Origin: Porphyra umbilicalis
Lineage: Eukaryota > Rhodophyta > Bangiophyceae > Bangiales > Bangiaceae
DNA: 64,000 nucleotides
Direction of reading: 5' to 3'
Assembly (NCBI GenBank): GCA_002049455.2
Contig: KV918802.1
Location: 1 to 64,000 of the forward strand
In this document: piece after piece, positions 23,621 to 34,194 of the stretch
Layout of the letters: each line of letters opens with the position of its first letter
Numbering within the stretch: the stretch's first letter is position 1
Notes under the pieces: model-generated
Told to the model about the DNA's origin: nothing
What the model saw: only the letters and a program-made list of their open reading frames with translations
The model's database searches: none
Position numbers and translations under genes: made by a program

Positions 23621-25132
23621 GGGGGGGGGGTGAGGGGGGGGGGGGGGGCGGGGGTTGGAGGCGCCGCGTCTGGGGTCGCGCGCGTGCCGCCGCCGCTGCC
23701 GCCGGCTTTGGCGGCGGTGCGCCACGACGGGGGCGGCGGCGGCGACGGCGGGGCGCGGCGCACGCCGCGCGCGCGTGTCGCGGGGCGGGGCCGCGTCCGC
23801 CGCCGGTGCGCGGGCGCCCGCCCGGCGGCGCGCGCGACGCGCCGTCGGTGCGGCAACGGCGGCCGTGGCAAACGAGCGTGGCCCGTGTTTCCCTCGGTCC
23901 CGCCCACCACCCCCGAGACGCGCGGGTGCACGGGGTAATACGGCGCGACAGGCGCGACTGGCGCTGCGGCGCTACACGCTCCCCACGCCCAGCAAACGCA
24001 CCAATCATTGGGTTACCCGTCGCCGGCGCGGCGGCGGGGCGCGTGGCCGGCGGCGGGGGCGCCCCCGCTGGGTCGTCCGCGCCGCCGGCCAGGCGCGGCG
24101 CGTCGGCCCCGACGGCGACGCGGTGGACGTTGACGCGGGGTCGGGGCCGAGGAGGGCGCCTGGTCGGGCTGAGTCGACCGCCGACGGCGGCGGCGGCGGA
24201 CCCCGCGAACCGTGCCCTTTGCCGTTGCGCCGGGGGGGCTGTCACCACCGTTGTGGGCCGCGACGCGACGCGCCCGCCGGGCGGCACCCGCTGTCTGGCC
24301 AACACAAGCGTGCACCTTGGTTTTTATTGATCCAACGGCAAACGCAACACGCGCGCGGGTGTGGGCAGGTCTTAGTGGAGGGAGTGACGTGGTTTGCGTC
24401 ACACCTCTGTGTACCCTGCCAGGGGGGCCCTTGTTCTTGTAGGCCCCCACGTGGGTCACTCTGGGCGAATGGGAACGAGAGCCGGCCGGAGGGGGCGCCG
24501 CCAACCCCGAGGGGCGGCGGCACCCCGCGGCACGTCCCTAGCAAAATCGCCTGGGGGTGCGGGGGGAGCAGACAAGCGGGGGGAAAGAGCGTGCAAGGCA
24601 CGACGGGGGGACGGGATGGGACGAGGGCGGAGGGAGGGAGGGAACCAACACGCAAGGCACGAGCAAAGGGGAAACAAACAATCACAACAGTGGACACAGC
24701 AGGGAGGAAAGAGAAAAGAGGGACGAGGGGCGCCCGTGGCGCACGCCCAGAGCGGACCTTTACCGAGCCTAGCGGAGAAGGTGCGGCGGAACGGGAGCGC
24801 CGACCAGGGGACAGCACCGTGCGGCAGGGGTTGGTGACAGACGGATGCGGAGCGTGTCGACAGAGTGGCAGCAGCGGTTGAGATCGCAACGGTCAAAGAC
24901 GTGGGGTGCAACACAGCAGTGAGGGTGGCGACGGGGGCTCGGCGGTGCCCGCCACGACGACGGCGGCGACGGCGGGACGGACGGGGGCGATCAAGAGGCA
25001 ACGCGCCAACCAGCGTCGACGGTGGCCGCTCAAATCAAAAACACGCGGTAATCATTCTCAGCGGGTCTGCCCCTCGAGAATGTACTTGCCTCGTACAGTG
25101 GGCGAAAAAAAATTCATCACGAGCAGTCCTAT

Positions 25133-25154
25133 ACGCGTACGGCACCGTACGCGT
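25133..25154. repeat. perfect 22-bp palindrome ACGCGTACGG-CA-CCGTACGCGT
   Basis: Two 10-bp arms surround a CA centre. It may be a dimeric protein-binding site or a chance product of composition; nothing nearby fixes its role. Confidence 0.7.
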
Positions 25155-26327
25155 CGTGTCCCGTACGTCGGTGCCACGCGCGCCACGGCCCCGACACGCG
25201 CGGGCGCGCCCGCCCCACGGCCGCCGCCCTCTGGCGCGTGCACGTCCCCCACGATGCGCGCGCCGGCGGGGGTGCGCCCCACCCCTGCCCCTGCGTCGTC
25301 GGCGGCGGCGCCCCCCCCACGGGCGGCGGCGGCGGCGCTGCGGTGCGCCCCCCGGGCTGCGCGCGCCGCCGCCGGGGGCGGCGCGCCGACGCACCGCCGC
25401 CGCGCGCGCGGCGGCGGCCGGCCGCGCCGCGGGGGCGCCCCGCCCCGGCGGCCGCCGCCGCCGCCGCTGCCGCCACCGCCGCCGCCGGCCGCCGGCCACC
25501 GGCCACCGGCGCGCGGCGGCGCCCGCGTCGCTCAAAGGGCGGTCGCGGCGGCGCGGCGGCGCCTGTGCGTGCCACTGCCGCTGCCGCGGCGGTGGCCGCG
25601 TCGGCCGCCGCCGCCGCTGCCGCCGGCGGCGTGCCCGCGCGGCCGCCGCGCCGGCCAACCGCGGCGGGGGCGGGTGTGGGCGGGGGCGCCCTTTCCGGAA
25701 AGGAAACACGCCTAAAGTTTAGTTTGTCCTGCTCTTCTGGGTCTGAGCTTTACACAAGACGTTCGAAAATAGTTCCTTTAGAGCAAACCCTGCAACGTCG
25801 ATCCCATCTTCCAATTGGGGAATCTAGAGGCGCAACGTGTGGCATGCTGAATGGAGAGCCCATTCTGAGGGCCCTGTTTGGGGCCAGACGCGATGTACAG
25901 TCATTGCGCATTTATATGTGTCCCGCTTATAAGGTACCCTGCTTTATAACTGAGCACAACTCGATCGCTCCAGTGCGGGGCCCACCGCACTTGATGGCAC
26001 TTGAAATGATGATTCACAGCTGATCTGTGATCGAGTAATCTGTTGCCTCAAGTCTGTCAGAATTTGCCTGCCTACCCCCCCAGGAACACCTCGTGAAGAC
26101 CGGGGCACAAGTCTTGCTACGCCTTTCCGGGTCTCATTGCACCATTTATGAACCAAATCCACGATCGAGCGTCATGCGCGCCTCGGGTGGTTGTCGTTTC
26201 GGAACCGATTGTCCAATCAGATGTAAATTAACACGTGGGCTACAAAGTGCTCCACCCTGCTTTACAAGCGCACAATGACTGTAGTTGGGCATCGAGCTGT
26301 CTGAAACGAGCCACGAGTAGGGAAGGC

Positions 26328-26440
26328 ACATGTCATGCCACGTTGTGACATGTCAATGACATGTCAGTGTCACGCCCCACGGGGTCGATTTCGCCGATGT
26401 CATGACACAGGAAATGTCATGACATGTCACCACGTGTCAG
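26328..26440. repeat. cluster of TGACATGTCA/TGTCATGACA palindromes
   Basis: Within about 110 bp the motif TGTCA/TGACA recurs roughly ten times in both orientations, including TGACATGTCA (twice) and TGTCATGACA (twice). The left and right halves are roughly inverted copies of each other around 26380, so this may be a small foldback element or a multi-site binding region. Confidence 0.6.
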
Positions 26441-26745
26441 ACCCCCCCCCCCGATCCTGTGCCTAAAAACGCATGCTGAGAATGCGACCAAGCGAGCACC
26501 ATATGAGGGGGGTCCCTGATCCGCACGAAGTCCTCAAAATCGACTCCAGCGGGGTCAAAATCGCACTGTCGCGAGGTCGTTCGCAACAAGCGGATTCTGT
26601 GCCAGCCAAATTCATATTCAAAGGTGGGCTACTATGTCGCAGCAGCAGCGACACGGTGACACCGTGTCGAGACATCTGATAGGAATTGATGGACAGGGAA
26701 ATGCCACCTCGACACCGTGCCAACTCTAGCCACGAGACGGTCTGA

Positions 26746-26797
26746 GGGTCATTCTACACCACGCCGAACGCCCCGAACGTCCGAACGCTGAACGGCC
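26746..26797 (+). repeat. left terminal inverted repeat of Harbinger element
   Basis: Twenty-five of the first 26 bases match the right end in inverted orientation. Subterminal CGAACG(C/T) octamer-like repeats follow, likely transposase or ORF1-protein binding sites. Confidence 0.88.
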
Positions 26798-27198
26798 ATA
26801 TCGACATCCCATTGGCCAAATATCCGAGTCGAGGCCACGTCGCAAGAGAGGCGTTCGGGACAGTTCGCGTCCGTGAATCGGTCCCAAACGTATTTCAAGC
26901 CATGTGGCCCCCTCAATTGATGGTTACTGGTGTTTCATGCCACGTTTTCACGCCTAGGAGCGTTCCACACTGACATTCGAGTCTGTGGTCGAAACAGCTC
27001 GACGGCGGCGGTCGCCACAGGCGCTTAGGTCCGCCCATCACGCGTCGGCCTTGGTGTTTGTAACTCTGTGCCGCACGTCGTGCAGTGTCTCCTCCCCACC
27101 TACAGCACCGCGTAGCCGAGAGCTGCACGCGGTGGCGTGCACCCGCCCCGCTCCCCAGCCTACGGCCCCCCCTCCCCGAACCATACGGTTCGTGGACC

Positions 27199-28418
27199 AT
27201 GGACAACGCAATGCAAGCCGCACACCCCCTCCCCCCCCCCCGGCGCCCGAGGCTGCTTTGGCCCCCTCCGCTGACGACTCCACGGAGACTAGTGCAGCAG
27301 ATGCCCCCGTCGGGAGTGTGGACACCACCGCATCCGAATGGGTTGTACAAACGCTGATGAGCGGCTACAACAAGGAAAACCTGAAAGACTTGTGTAAGGG
27401 GGCGTCCCTGCCCTGCACAGGGACCAAGGCGCTGGTGGCCGACCGCCTGGTGGCCAAACTCACGCCCCAGGTGCTGTGCGGCCTACTTTCATCCTTCTAC
27501 CATGGCGAAAAGCACGACAAGTTTCCCCGCCCTTCGTTGTACGAGACGGACGGCAGCTATGCAGCGGTGAGAAGCTCACCCAGTGTCAACTCGGTGCCGG
27601 CCCTGCCGGACGCGCCCCAGCTGGCGATGACCCTGCCGGAGTTCGCACGCCTGTTCAAGACGATGGCTAACCCCGTGGTGTTCAAGGTGCTCGAAGCCGA
27701 AAAGGACCACCGCACACGGCAGGAGCTGGACGGCGGCGACGGTCCTAAGCCGTGGGAGGACCACGTGGCCACGCTATACAACGATGCTGGCTATCTGCCC
27801 GAGCGGCCCGAGTTCATCTGCCCTTCGCTGCAGCACATCAACCCCGCCATCAACGAGGGCGAGCGGCCGAGTGCCTTCCTCAAGGCGAAGTGGAAGGACG
27901 TACGCCGGGTATTTGACCAGTCGTACCGCAACTACACCGTAAGTGGCCAATCGGTGCCGGCTACAAAGAACAATGTGAACAACTTTTACTCGTTCATCCC
28001 CAACAAGACGTCGTCGCTGATGCGCGATGCAGTGGCGTACGCCTGATGCGTGTTTCATCACAGCCCCGACCTCATCGAGTTCACTCAACGAACCGTGCCC
28101 GCGGGCTACGCCTTTGACGAGGGGGCAGGGTTGCTTCCGGACGACGTGGTGCCGGCCTCGCAGCGGCGTCGCAAGAACAAGCGGACGATGAGCGACATGC
28201 ACGACGAGATGATGACGTCGATCATGCAACAGGAAAAGGCGCCGAGCAACAAGCGCCATGACGCTCAGAACCAAGCGGACAACCTCGAGACGCTGGCACG
28301 CGTCGCCAAAGAGCTGGGCGACGGCCCAGAGGGAGACGACACAGCTCGCCTCATCCGCCGAATCCTCAACAAGCAGGTCAAGGACTTGGCCGCGGACATG
28401 TCTGTCTCATTGGAGTAG
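27199..28418 (+). pseudogene. Harbinger ORF1-type protein with SAP domain (one stop, one poly-C frameshift)
   Basis: Harbinger elements need a second, Myb-like protein for nuclear import and DNA binding of the transposase; this gene fills that position. From ATG 27199 the frame enters a poly-C tract (about 27228-27240), after which the conserved frame is shifted by one. A SAP-like DNA-binding motif (YNKENLKDLCKGA ... KALVADRLVAKL) follows at 27364-27462. A Myb-like region contains KAKWKDVRRVFDQSYRNYT and SGQS (27880-27950). A TGA at 28044-28046 interrupts the frame and the same frame continues to the natural stop at 28418, with a basic patch (RRRKNKR). AATAAA occurs at 28463. Confidence 0.75.
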
Positions 28419-28525
28419 AAATAACTTGGATGCGCATTGCCACTTACGTGCAACTTGTGCACAATAAAACCAGGTCAGGGGTCGCACTACACAGAAGAGA
28501 AACGCACACGAAAACCAGCAAAGAC

Positions 28526-29968
28526 CCACCAGTGAACCACCAACGGTATAGAACACAGCACGACCGGTCGACCGAAATTAGAATACCAGTCAAGCCGGAA
28601 ACAACGAGTAGCAGCGTGCATGGAGCGGTTAGCTTTCCAAACGTGGGGCAACGCGCGTGCCCCCCACCACGCCAGCCGTGGCAGCCTGGAACCGACGTCA
28701 AGGTGATGATATCAATCTGACCGCGGCGGTACGGTCCAGTCATGAATGCGCACGGGGTGCAAGCAGCGGTGTATGCAGCGCAGAGAAAAGAAGAAGACAC
28801 CACCACAGCGGGCACTGTACCCACACCCTCTTCCATGCCAGCGCAAACAAATAGAAAGAACATACCGTGGACACGTGCAGCGTCGTGCACCCTGTTTCCT
28901 CCCCTGTGGTCGCGACGCGCTTGTGCTCTGAATACTATCTCAATCCCCATGTAGCGTCACTTCTGTGTCCTGTTTGTACGACATAGATAAAGAACAGTCA
29001 AAGAAAACGCGGCAAGCGAGTAGTCGACGTAGGAAAACAATGGAGTCGGCGGCATCCAAGGTACATCACGAATGCAAAGTACAAATGCAGGTGCCCATGG
29101 AAACGAGTCAACAGAGCTGCCTGTATGCAAGAGAAAACATGCATAGGTGGTCCACCCTTGACGAACTCCATATCGGACAAGTCCACACACGGTCACACAG
29201 CAAACAGCAAGGAGGGAAGATGCGGAATACCACACCACACGCAGCGCACGCATCCAGTCCAAGGGATACAAAATACGTACGGGGTCTAGCCCGGTCGAGG
29301 CACAGCAAAGGCGACAGAGACACGGAACACTCGACAGCGAAACAGCAACTGGCCGAGGGGGTGCGTCAAACGACCGGCGGGCAGGCAAATGCAATCATCT
29401 GTAGATGGTTGGCGGCCGCAGCAGGGCGACGCGGTAGCGAGAGCGGTGGTGGGGCGCTCGGCGGTGGCAACGACGGAGGGTTGTGGGCGCGTGGGGCCGA
29501 GGCGCACAGAGGCTGCCAGCAAGACCCGCGTGCACACGGCCGGACTGCATCCGGCAGATATCTGGCGTTGAAAGAAAGTACGCACACGAACGGAAATCAA
29601 GTATATAGATCAAGTATATTTACCATATTAACGATAAAATCAAGACCGCCATTTAGCAAGCAAGCCTTTTGCATGATGTTCCAGCGAAGCGAGCCGGCGG
29701 CCCGCTGCGATGGCTCGAAACCGCCACCCAGGTAATCACAACTGCTTTCTCGCAGCAATCAAGCGTCGCCGTGGCCCCACGCGAGCCAGCGCCGTCTCCG
29801 CAAACGATCCCTCATGTCTCGCACAGCCTCGCACTCGATTCTGTAACGCCCCCCCCCTCGCCAAGGGTCCCCAGCAAGCTCCGCTTCACATGGATTTGCA
29901 CCAGTTTTTCTTTACATCCCTCACTCGGACCGCCCGCCCATACAATGCGGTTGAAACATGGAAAGGGA
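28526..29968 (+). repeat. left arm of 1.44-kb inverted repeat
   Basis: The arm is the reverse complement of 30251-31694 throughout. The only differences I found are one base of length in a C run (9 C at 29850 against 10 G at 30362) and two mismatches at the outermost 17 bp. It codes for nothing recognisable. Confidence 0.95.
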
Positions 29969-30250
29969 CGCTGTCAAAGAGAAAGCCGACAACACGGCAA
30001 GGACCGAGAGAACTGCGGGGTGGGGCGGGTCGTGCAGCAAGACAGTTGGACTCCGCCCCAGTTACTGGGAGGCCCGGAGGTGCGCGTGCCAGTCCGCACA
30101 ATAATGCCTGGCCAGTTAGGCGGCGCACCGTTTCTCGTCACGCGCACGGATACATGACTCACTGGCAGTTTCACATGCGACAGTACGCTGCCATACGTGA
30201 ATGCACTTCAACAGGACAGAGTGCAGCCGTTCCGACGGCGCAGGACTGCA
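29969..30250. other. 282-bp spacer between the inverted-repeat arms
   Basis: Unique sequence separates the arms, with no recognisable gene or structured RNA. If transcribed through, it would form the loop of a very long hairpin RNA. Confidence 0.8.
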
Positions 30251-31694
30251 TCCCTTTCCATGTTTCAACCGCATTGTATGGGCGGGCGGTCCGAGTGAGG
30301 GATGTAAAGAAAAACTGGTGCAAATCCATGTGAAGCGGAGCTTGCTGGGGACCCTTGGCGAGGGGGGGGGGCGTTACAGAATCGAGTGCGAGGCTGTGCG
30401 AGACATGAGGGATCGTTTGCGGAGACGGCGCTGGCTCGCGTGGGGCCACGGCGACGCTTGATTGCTGCGAGAAAGCAGTTGTGATTACCTGGGTGGCGGT
30501 TTCGAGCCATCGCAGCGGGCCGCCGGCTCGCTTCGCTGGAACATCATGCAAAAGGCTTGCTTGCTAAATGGCGGTCTTGATTTTATCGTTAATATGGTAA
30601 ATATACTTGATCTATATACTTGATTTCCGTTCGTGTGCGTACTTTCTTTCAACGCCAGATATCTGCCGGATGCAGTCCGGCCGTGTGCACGCGGGTCTTG
30701 CTGGCAGCCTCTGTGCGCCTCGGCCCCACGCGCCCACAACCCTCCGTCGTTGCCACCGCCGAGCGCCCCACCACCGCTCTCGCTACCGCGTCGCCCTGCT
30801 GCGGCCGCCAACCATCTACAGATGATTGCATTTGCCTGCCCGCCGGTCGTTTGACGCACCCCCTCGGCCAGTTGCTGTTTCGCTGTCGAGTGTTCCGTGT
30901 CTCTGTCGCCTTTGCTGTGCCTCGACCGGGCTAGACCCCGTACGTATTTTGTATCCCTTGGACTGGATGCGTGCGCTGCGTGTGGTGTGGTATTCCGCAT
31001 CTTCCCTCCTTGCTGTTTGCTGTGTGACCGTGTGTGGACTTGTCCGATATGGAGTTCGTCAAGGGTGGACCACCTATGCATGTTTTCTCTTGCATACAGG
31101 CAGCTCTGTTGACTCGTTTCCATGGGCACCTGCATTTGTACTTTGCATTCGTGATGTACCTTGGATGCCGCCGACTCCATTGTTTTCCTACGTCGACTAC
31201 TCGCTTGCCGCGTTTTCTTTGACTGTTCTTTATCTATGTCGTACAAACAGGACACAGAAGTGACGCTACATGGGGATTGAGATAGTATTCAGAGCACAAG
31301 CGCGTCGCGACCACAGGGGAGGAAACAGGGTGCACGACGCTGCACGTGTCCACGGTATGTTCTTTCTATTTGTTTGCGCTGGCATGGAAGAGGGTGTGGG
31401 TACAGTGCCCGCTGTGGTGGTGTCTTCTTCTTTTCTCTGCGCTGCATACACCGCTGCTTGCACCCCGTGCGCATTCATGACTGGACCGTACCGCCGCGGT
31501 CAGATTGATATCATCACCTTGACGTCGGTTCCAGGCTGCCACGGCTGGCGTGGTGGGGGGCACGCGCGTTGCCCCACGTTTGGAAAGCTAACCGCTCCAT
31601 GCACGCTGCTACTCGTTGTTTCCGGCTTGACTGGTATTCTAATTTCGGTCGACCGGTCGTGCTGTGTTCTATACCGTTGGTGTGTCACTGGTGG
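30251..31694 (-). repeat. right arm of 1.44-kb inverted repeat
   Basis: This is the mirror copy of 28526-29968. It ends about 58 bp past the 3' end of the minus-strand transposase gene. Confidence 0.95.
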
Positions 31695-31752
31695 CTTTAA
31701 TGTTTCGGCTGATTGTCATGCTGTCCTCTGCAGGACGAGTTCTAAAATGCAT

Positions 31753-33120
31753 TTATTTCGACGACGGCCGCCGCAGGCCCGCGTTATCAATCATGCCAGT
31801 CAACTCCACACGACGTTTGGAGGTGGTGTGGTCCCGCGCGGTGAAGACACCCGGCCCGCCTTGGCATTGCTCGGTGCTGGGTACCCAGTCTGACAGATCG
31901 TCAGCAGCCTGTGCAAGCGTGGCGTCCTCGTGGGGGCTGTCGATGATGTAGTCGTGGAGCTTCATAAGGGCGCCCACTAGGGGCCCGCTTGTGCGTAGGG
32001 AGAGTTGGATGGGGCGCCATAGCACCCCCCAGCGCGCGTGTAGGATTCCGAAGGCGCGCTCAATCGTCTGCCGTAGTTGGCTAAGATAGAAGTTGAACGC
32101 ATCATTCTCCACTGGAAGCACTTGCCCCGACCAAGGAGCCAGCAAGCTGTCCAAGACGGTAAACGCGTCGTCACCGATGAGGAAGTGAAGTAGCATGTTC
32201 AGCGCGCCGGACTCGAGCTGCTTTGCCTACCGTGACTGGCACCAGGCGGCACTGTCGTGCATTGAGCCAGGCGCCGCCGTGTTGGCGTAGATGAACCGAC
32301 AGTGCCCGTCGCATACAGCCTGCACGTTGAGGCTGAAGAAGCCTTTTCTACCGAAAAACTCGGCTGGCTTGGATGTCTCTGTGACTGACGGCCCGCGGAT
32401 GCGGATGGCAATCCCGTCCAATGCCCCAACCGTATGGGACGCCAACGGGTTGCCCGGGACGGCCGCCCGGAAGGTATCGCTCAGCGCCGTGCGCCCGTCG
32501 ACTGAGTGGAGGTTGCCCGACAGACCTAAGTTCTTGTGGATGGCCTTGATGACCCGATGAAGTGTGACGTAAAAAGTAGAATAATGCAATTTATGAGAGC
32601 TGCACACGTCAAGGTAGGACCCCCCCGCGAAGAAGCGCAACGCCACGGCTAACTGCGTCTCTGCCGCCAGCGACCACACCCCACGTTCTGGTCGTCCGTA
32701 ACGCCGCACCGCTTGCACCTCCACACGGTGTAGATCGCCGCGCAGCTCGTCTGCCAGTGCAGAAAAAGTACTCAGGGACATGCGGTATTTACGCGAGAAG
32801 AGACCGCCCAAATCTGCTACCTCGTCATCCCACAGGAGGCGGTCGTACGCTCGCTCCCGGTCGACTCGTGCACATCGCATGAGCATACCAGAGTGGTATA
32901 GGGCAATACAAGCGACCGCAAGCTGGCGCTGAACAACGGCCGTACCGTGCTTCCGCTGCCTGGCAACTCGCGTAGAAGGCCGCGACGAGCCCATAATGGT
33001 CTTGCTTGTTACGGTACCGCTTCTGCTCTGTGTTGGCGCGGGCGGTGGTTGGCTCTGTGGGCAGGCGCGGTGTGGATGAGAGTCGCAATTGAGAGGAAAG
33101 TGCAAGGGCGCAATTCTCAT
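31753..33120 (-). pseudogene. PIF/Harbinger DDE transposase with one in-frame TAG
   Basis: HARBI1-type nuclease that would cut and paste the element. From ATG 33120 the N-terminal region reads to a helix-turn-helix-like segment (MSLSTFSALADEL). The DDE_Tnp_4 domain has its first Asp in GALDGIAIRI (about 32410) and its second in PGSMHDSAAW (about 32250). A TAG at 32227-32229 falls a few codons after the second Asp, and the same frame continues to the catalytic Glu in RQTIERAFGILH (about 32060) and the natural stop at 31753. All three catalytic residues are present, so the single stop (a possible CAG to TAG change) is the only lesion seen. Confidence 0.85.
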
Positions 33121-33260
33121 CTGACTCTGGGAGAAAACTGAGCTTCTGTGGTCAGAACGCCTCAGCCTCTGAAAACCGTCGGGCAATTATTGACTCATTT
33201 CAAGGCCTCGTTTGGGCAATCCGGGTGCCATACATGAAGTGTGCGTTTGCCCGAACGTCC

Positions 33261-33312
33261 GAACGTCCGAACGTTCGAACGTTCGGCCGTTCGGCGTTGT
33301 GTAGAATGACCC
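33261..33312 (-). repeat. right terminal inverted repeat of Harbinger element
   Basis: This end mirrors the left one. It contains tandem CGAACGTC/CGAACGTT octamers (from about 33251), denser than on the left side. Confidence 0.88.
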
Positions 33313-33741
33313 TGAATGGGGTCGTCATTGCTGGGTTATGTGTAGCCCCATTCTGGTAGACCAAATCCGAATGAAAGCGAAGGAGCGCTAAGGGATCTCG
33401 ATCAGCGCTTAATGAAAAGAAACCACCGAAAGGTTGTCCGGAAAGTGTGCCTAACAGTCGCGGTGAGATTGCCACGTCCTCGTCAAGCGCCAGAAATGCC
33501 GCTAATAATCGTCGAAACCGATGACAACGTCGAAGAAAGAGGCATTCAAAGGGACGAACGGGCCGACACCTGGCACGGCCACGACATAAATCGGGCACCT
33601 CATTGGAACTACGCCCCTGGGAAGAATCCGATCTCCTCGTGCGCAGTCCTGTCGATTGTAAACGGATTGGATCGGGCCACAGAAGAAGCGGTAAGCGGCT
33701 GGGCGGGGAAACTGGAGAGCGAGCGTTGCCACTGGCACGAT
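33313..33741. other. sequence between Harbinger and copia elements
   Basis: This stretch is 429 bp with a TGA duplication at its left edge and CGAT at its right edge. A 110-codon plus-strand frame crosses it into the LTR but matches no family I know. Confidence 0.5.
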
Positions 33742-34159
33742 TGTTGAATCGCAGTGGGGATAGGGGTTGGGGGACCACAGTGAAGTGGTTGAGTGGCTTG
33801 AGCTTGTGTGTGTGTGTGCGAACGTGCTTTGTTGGTTGTCCCAAGGTTCGCCGGCCTCTCCCAACCGAGAGCACCTCTCAAATAGTCCCCACCGGCCCAA
33901 GTGCTCCCCCCTCTCGCGCCCACACCGACGCCCACGCCCTCGCACCAAATCGAATCACTCACCAAATCAAAAGCCACTAGAGCAAAGCGAAGATCAAATC
34001 CAAAACATGCCAAAAGTAACGCCCCAAGATGACCCAACACAAATGTGTGCAACTTGACCACGTCTTGCAAATGTACCATGTGGGGTACCATAAGGGTCAC
34101 CGACCATCATCCATCCGCGAACCGCCAGTGGAGTCGGCGACGAGCATCAAAGTCCAACA
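33742..34159 (-). repeat. copia 3' LTR (418 bp)
   Basis: Same length as the 5' LTR and 98.8% identical by direct comparison; terminal inverted repeat TGTTG/CAACA. Confidence 0.95.
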
Positions 34160-34169
34160 CTCCTCCTTG
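34160..34169 (-). promoter_or_regulatory. polypurine tract of copia element
   Basis: On the minus strand AAGGAGGAG directly abuts the 3' LTR, where plus-strand DNA synthesis is primed. Confidence 0.6.
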
Positions 34170-34194
34170 CTTGTTGCCTCGGCGGTTCTTGTAT

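Larger units (their letters stand above)
23621..26745. other. intergenic region, no recognisable gene
   Basis: GC-extreme sequence continues to about 25690, where composition changes abruptly to near-balanced DNA that borders the Harbinger element. Contents include a 22-bp palindrome (25133-25154) and a cluster of TGACATGTCA-type palindromes (26328-26440). No ORF gives a recognisable protein. Confidence 0.5.
26746..33312. mobile_element. complete PIF/Harbinger-like DNA transposon, 6,567 bp
   Basis: The ends begin GGGTCATTCTACAC(C/A)ACGCCGAACG in inverted orientation, and both are flanked by TGA (26743-26745 and 33313-33315), a 3-bp target duplication as PIF/Harbinger elements make. Between them are two convergent genes. 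A SAP/Myb-like ORF1 protein lies on plus (27199-28418) and a DDE transposase on minus (31753-33120), the two-protein layout of this superfamily. Each carries one in-frame stop, so this copy is probably non-autonomous now. A 1.44-kb inverted repeat fills the middle. Confidence 0.9.

Noticed and set aside
28965..31255. Pairs of identical 60-256 codon frames on opposite strands
   Set aside because: They are identical because they lie in the arms of the inverted repeat; none has a family signature, so they were not called as genes.
31753..32196. C-terminal transposase piece as a separate gene
   Set aside because: It is in the same frame as 32227-33120 and holds the third catalytic residue, so it is the rest of the same gene after a stop.
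33746..34100. Short ORFs repeated at 33.8 kb and 38.4 kb
   Set aside because: They fall inside the two copia LTRs and are not genes.
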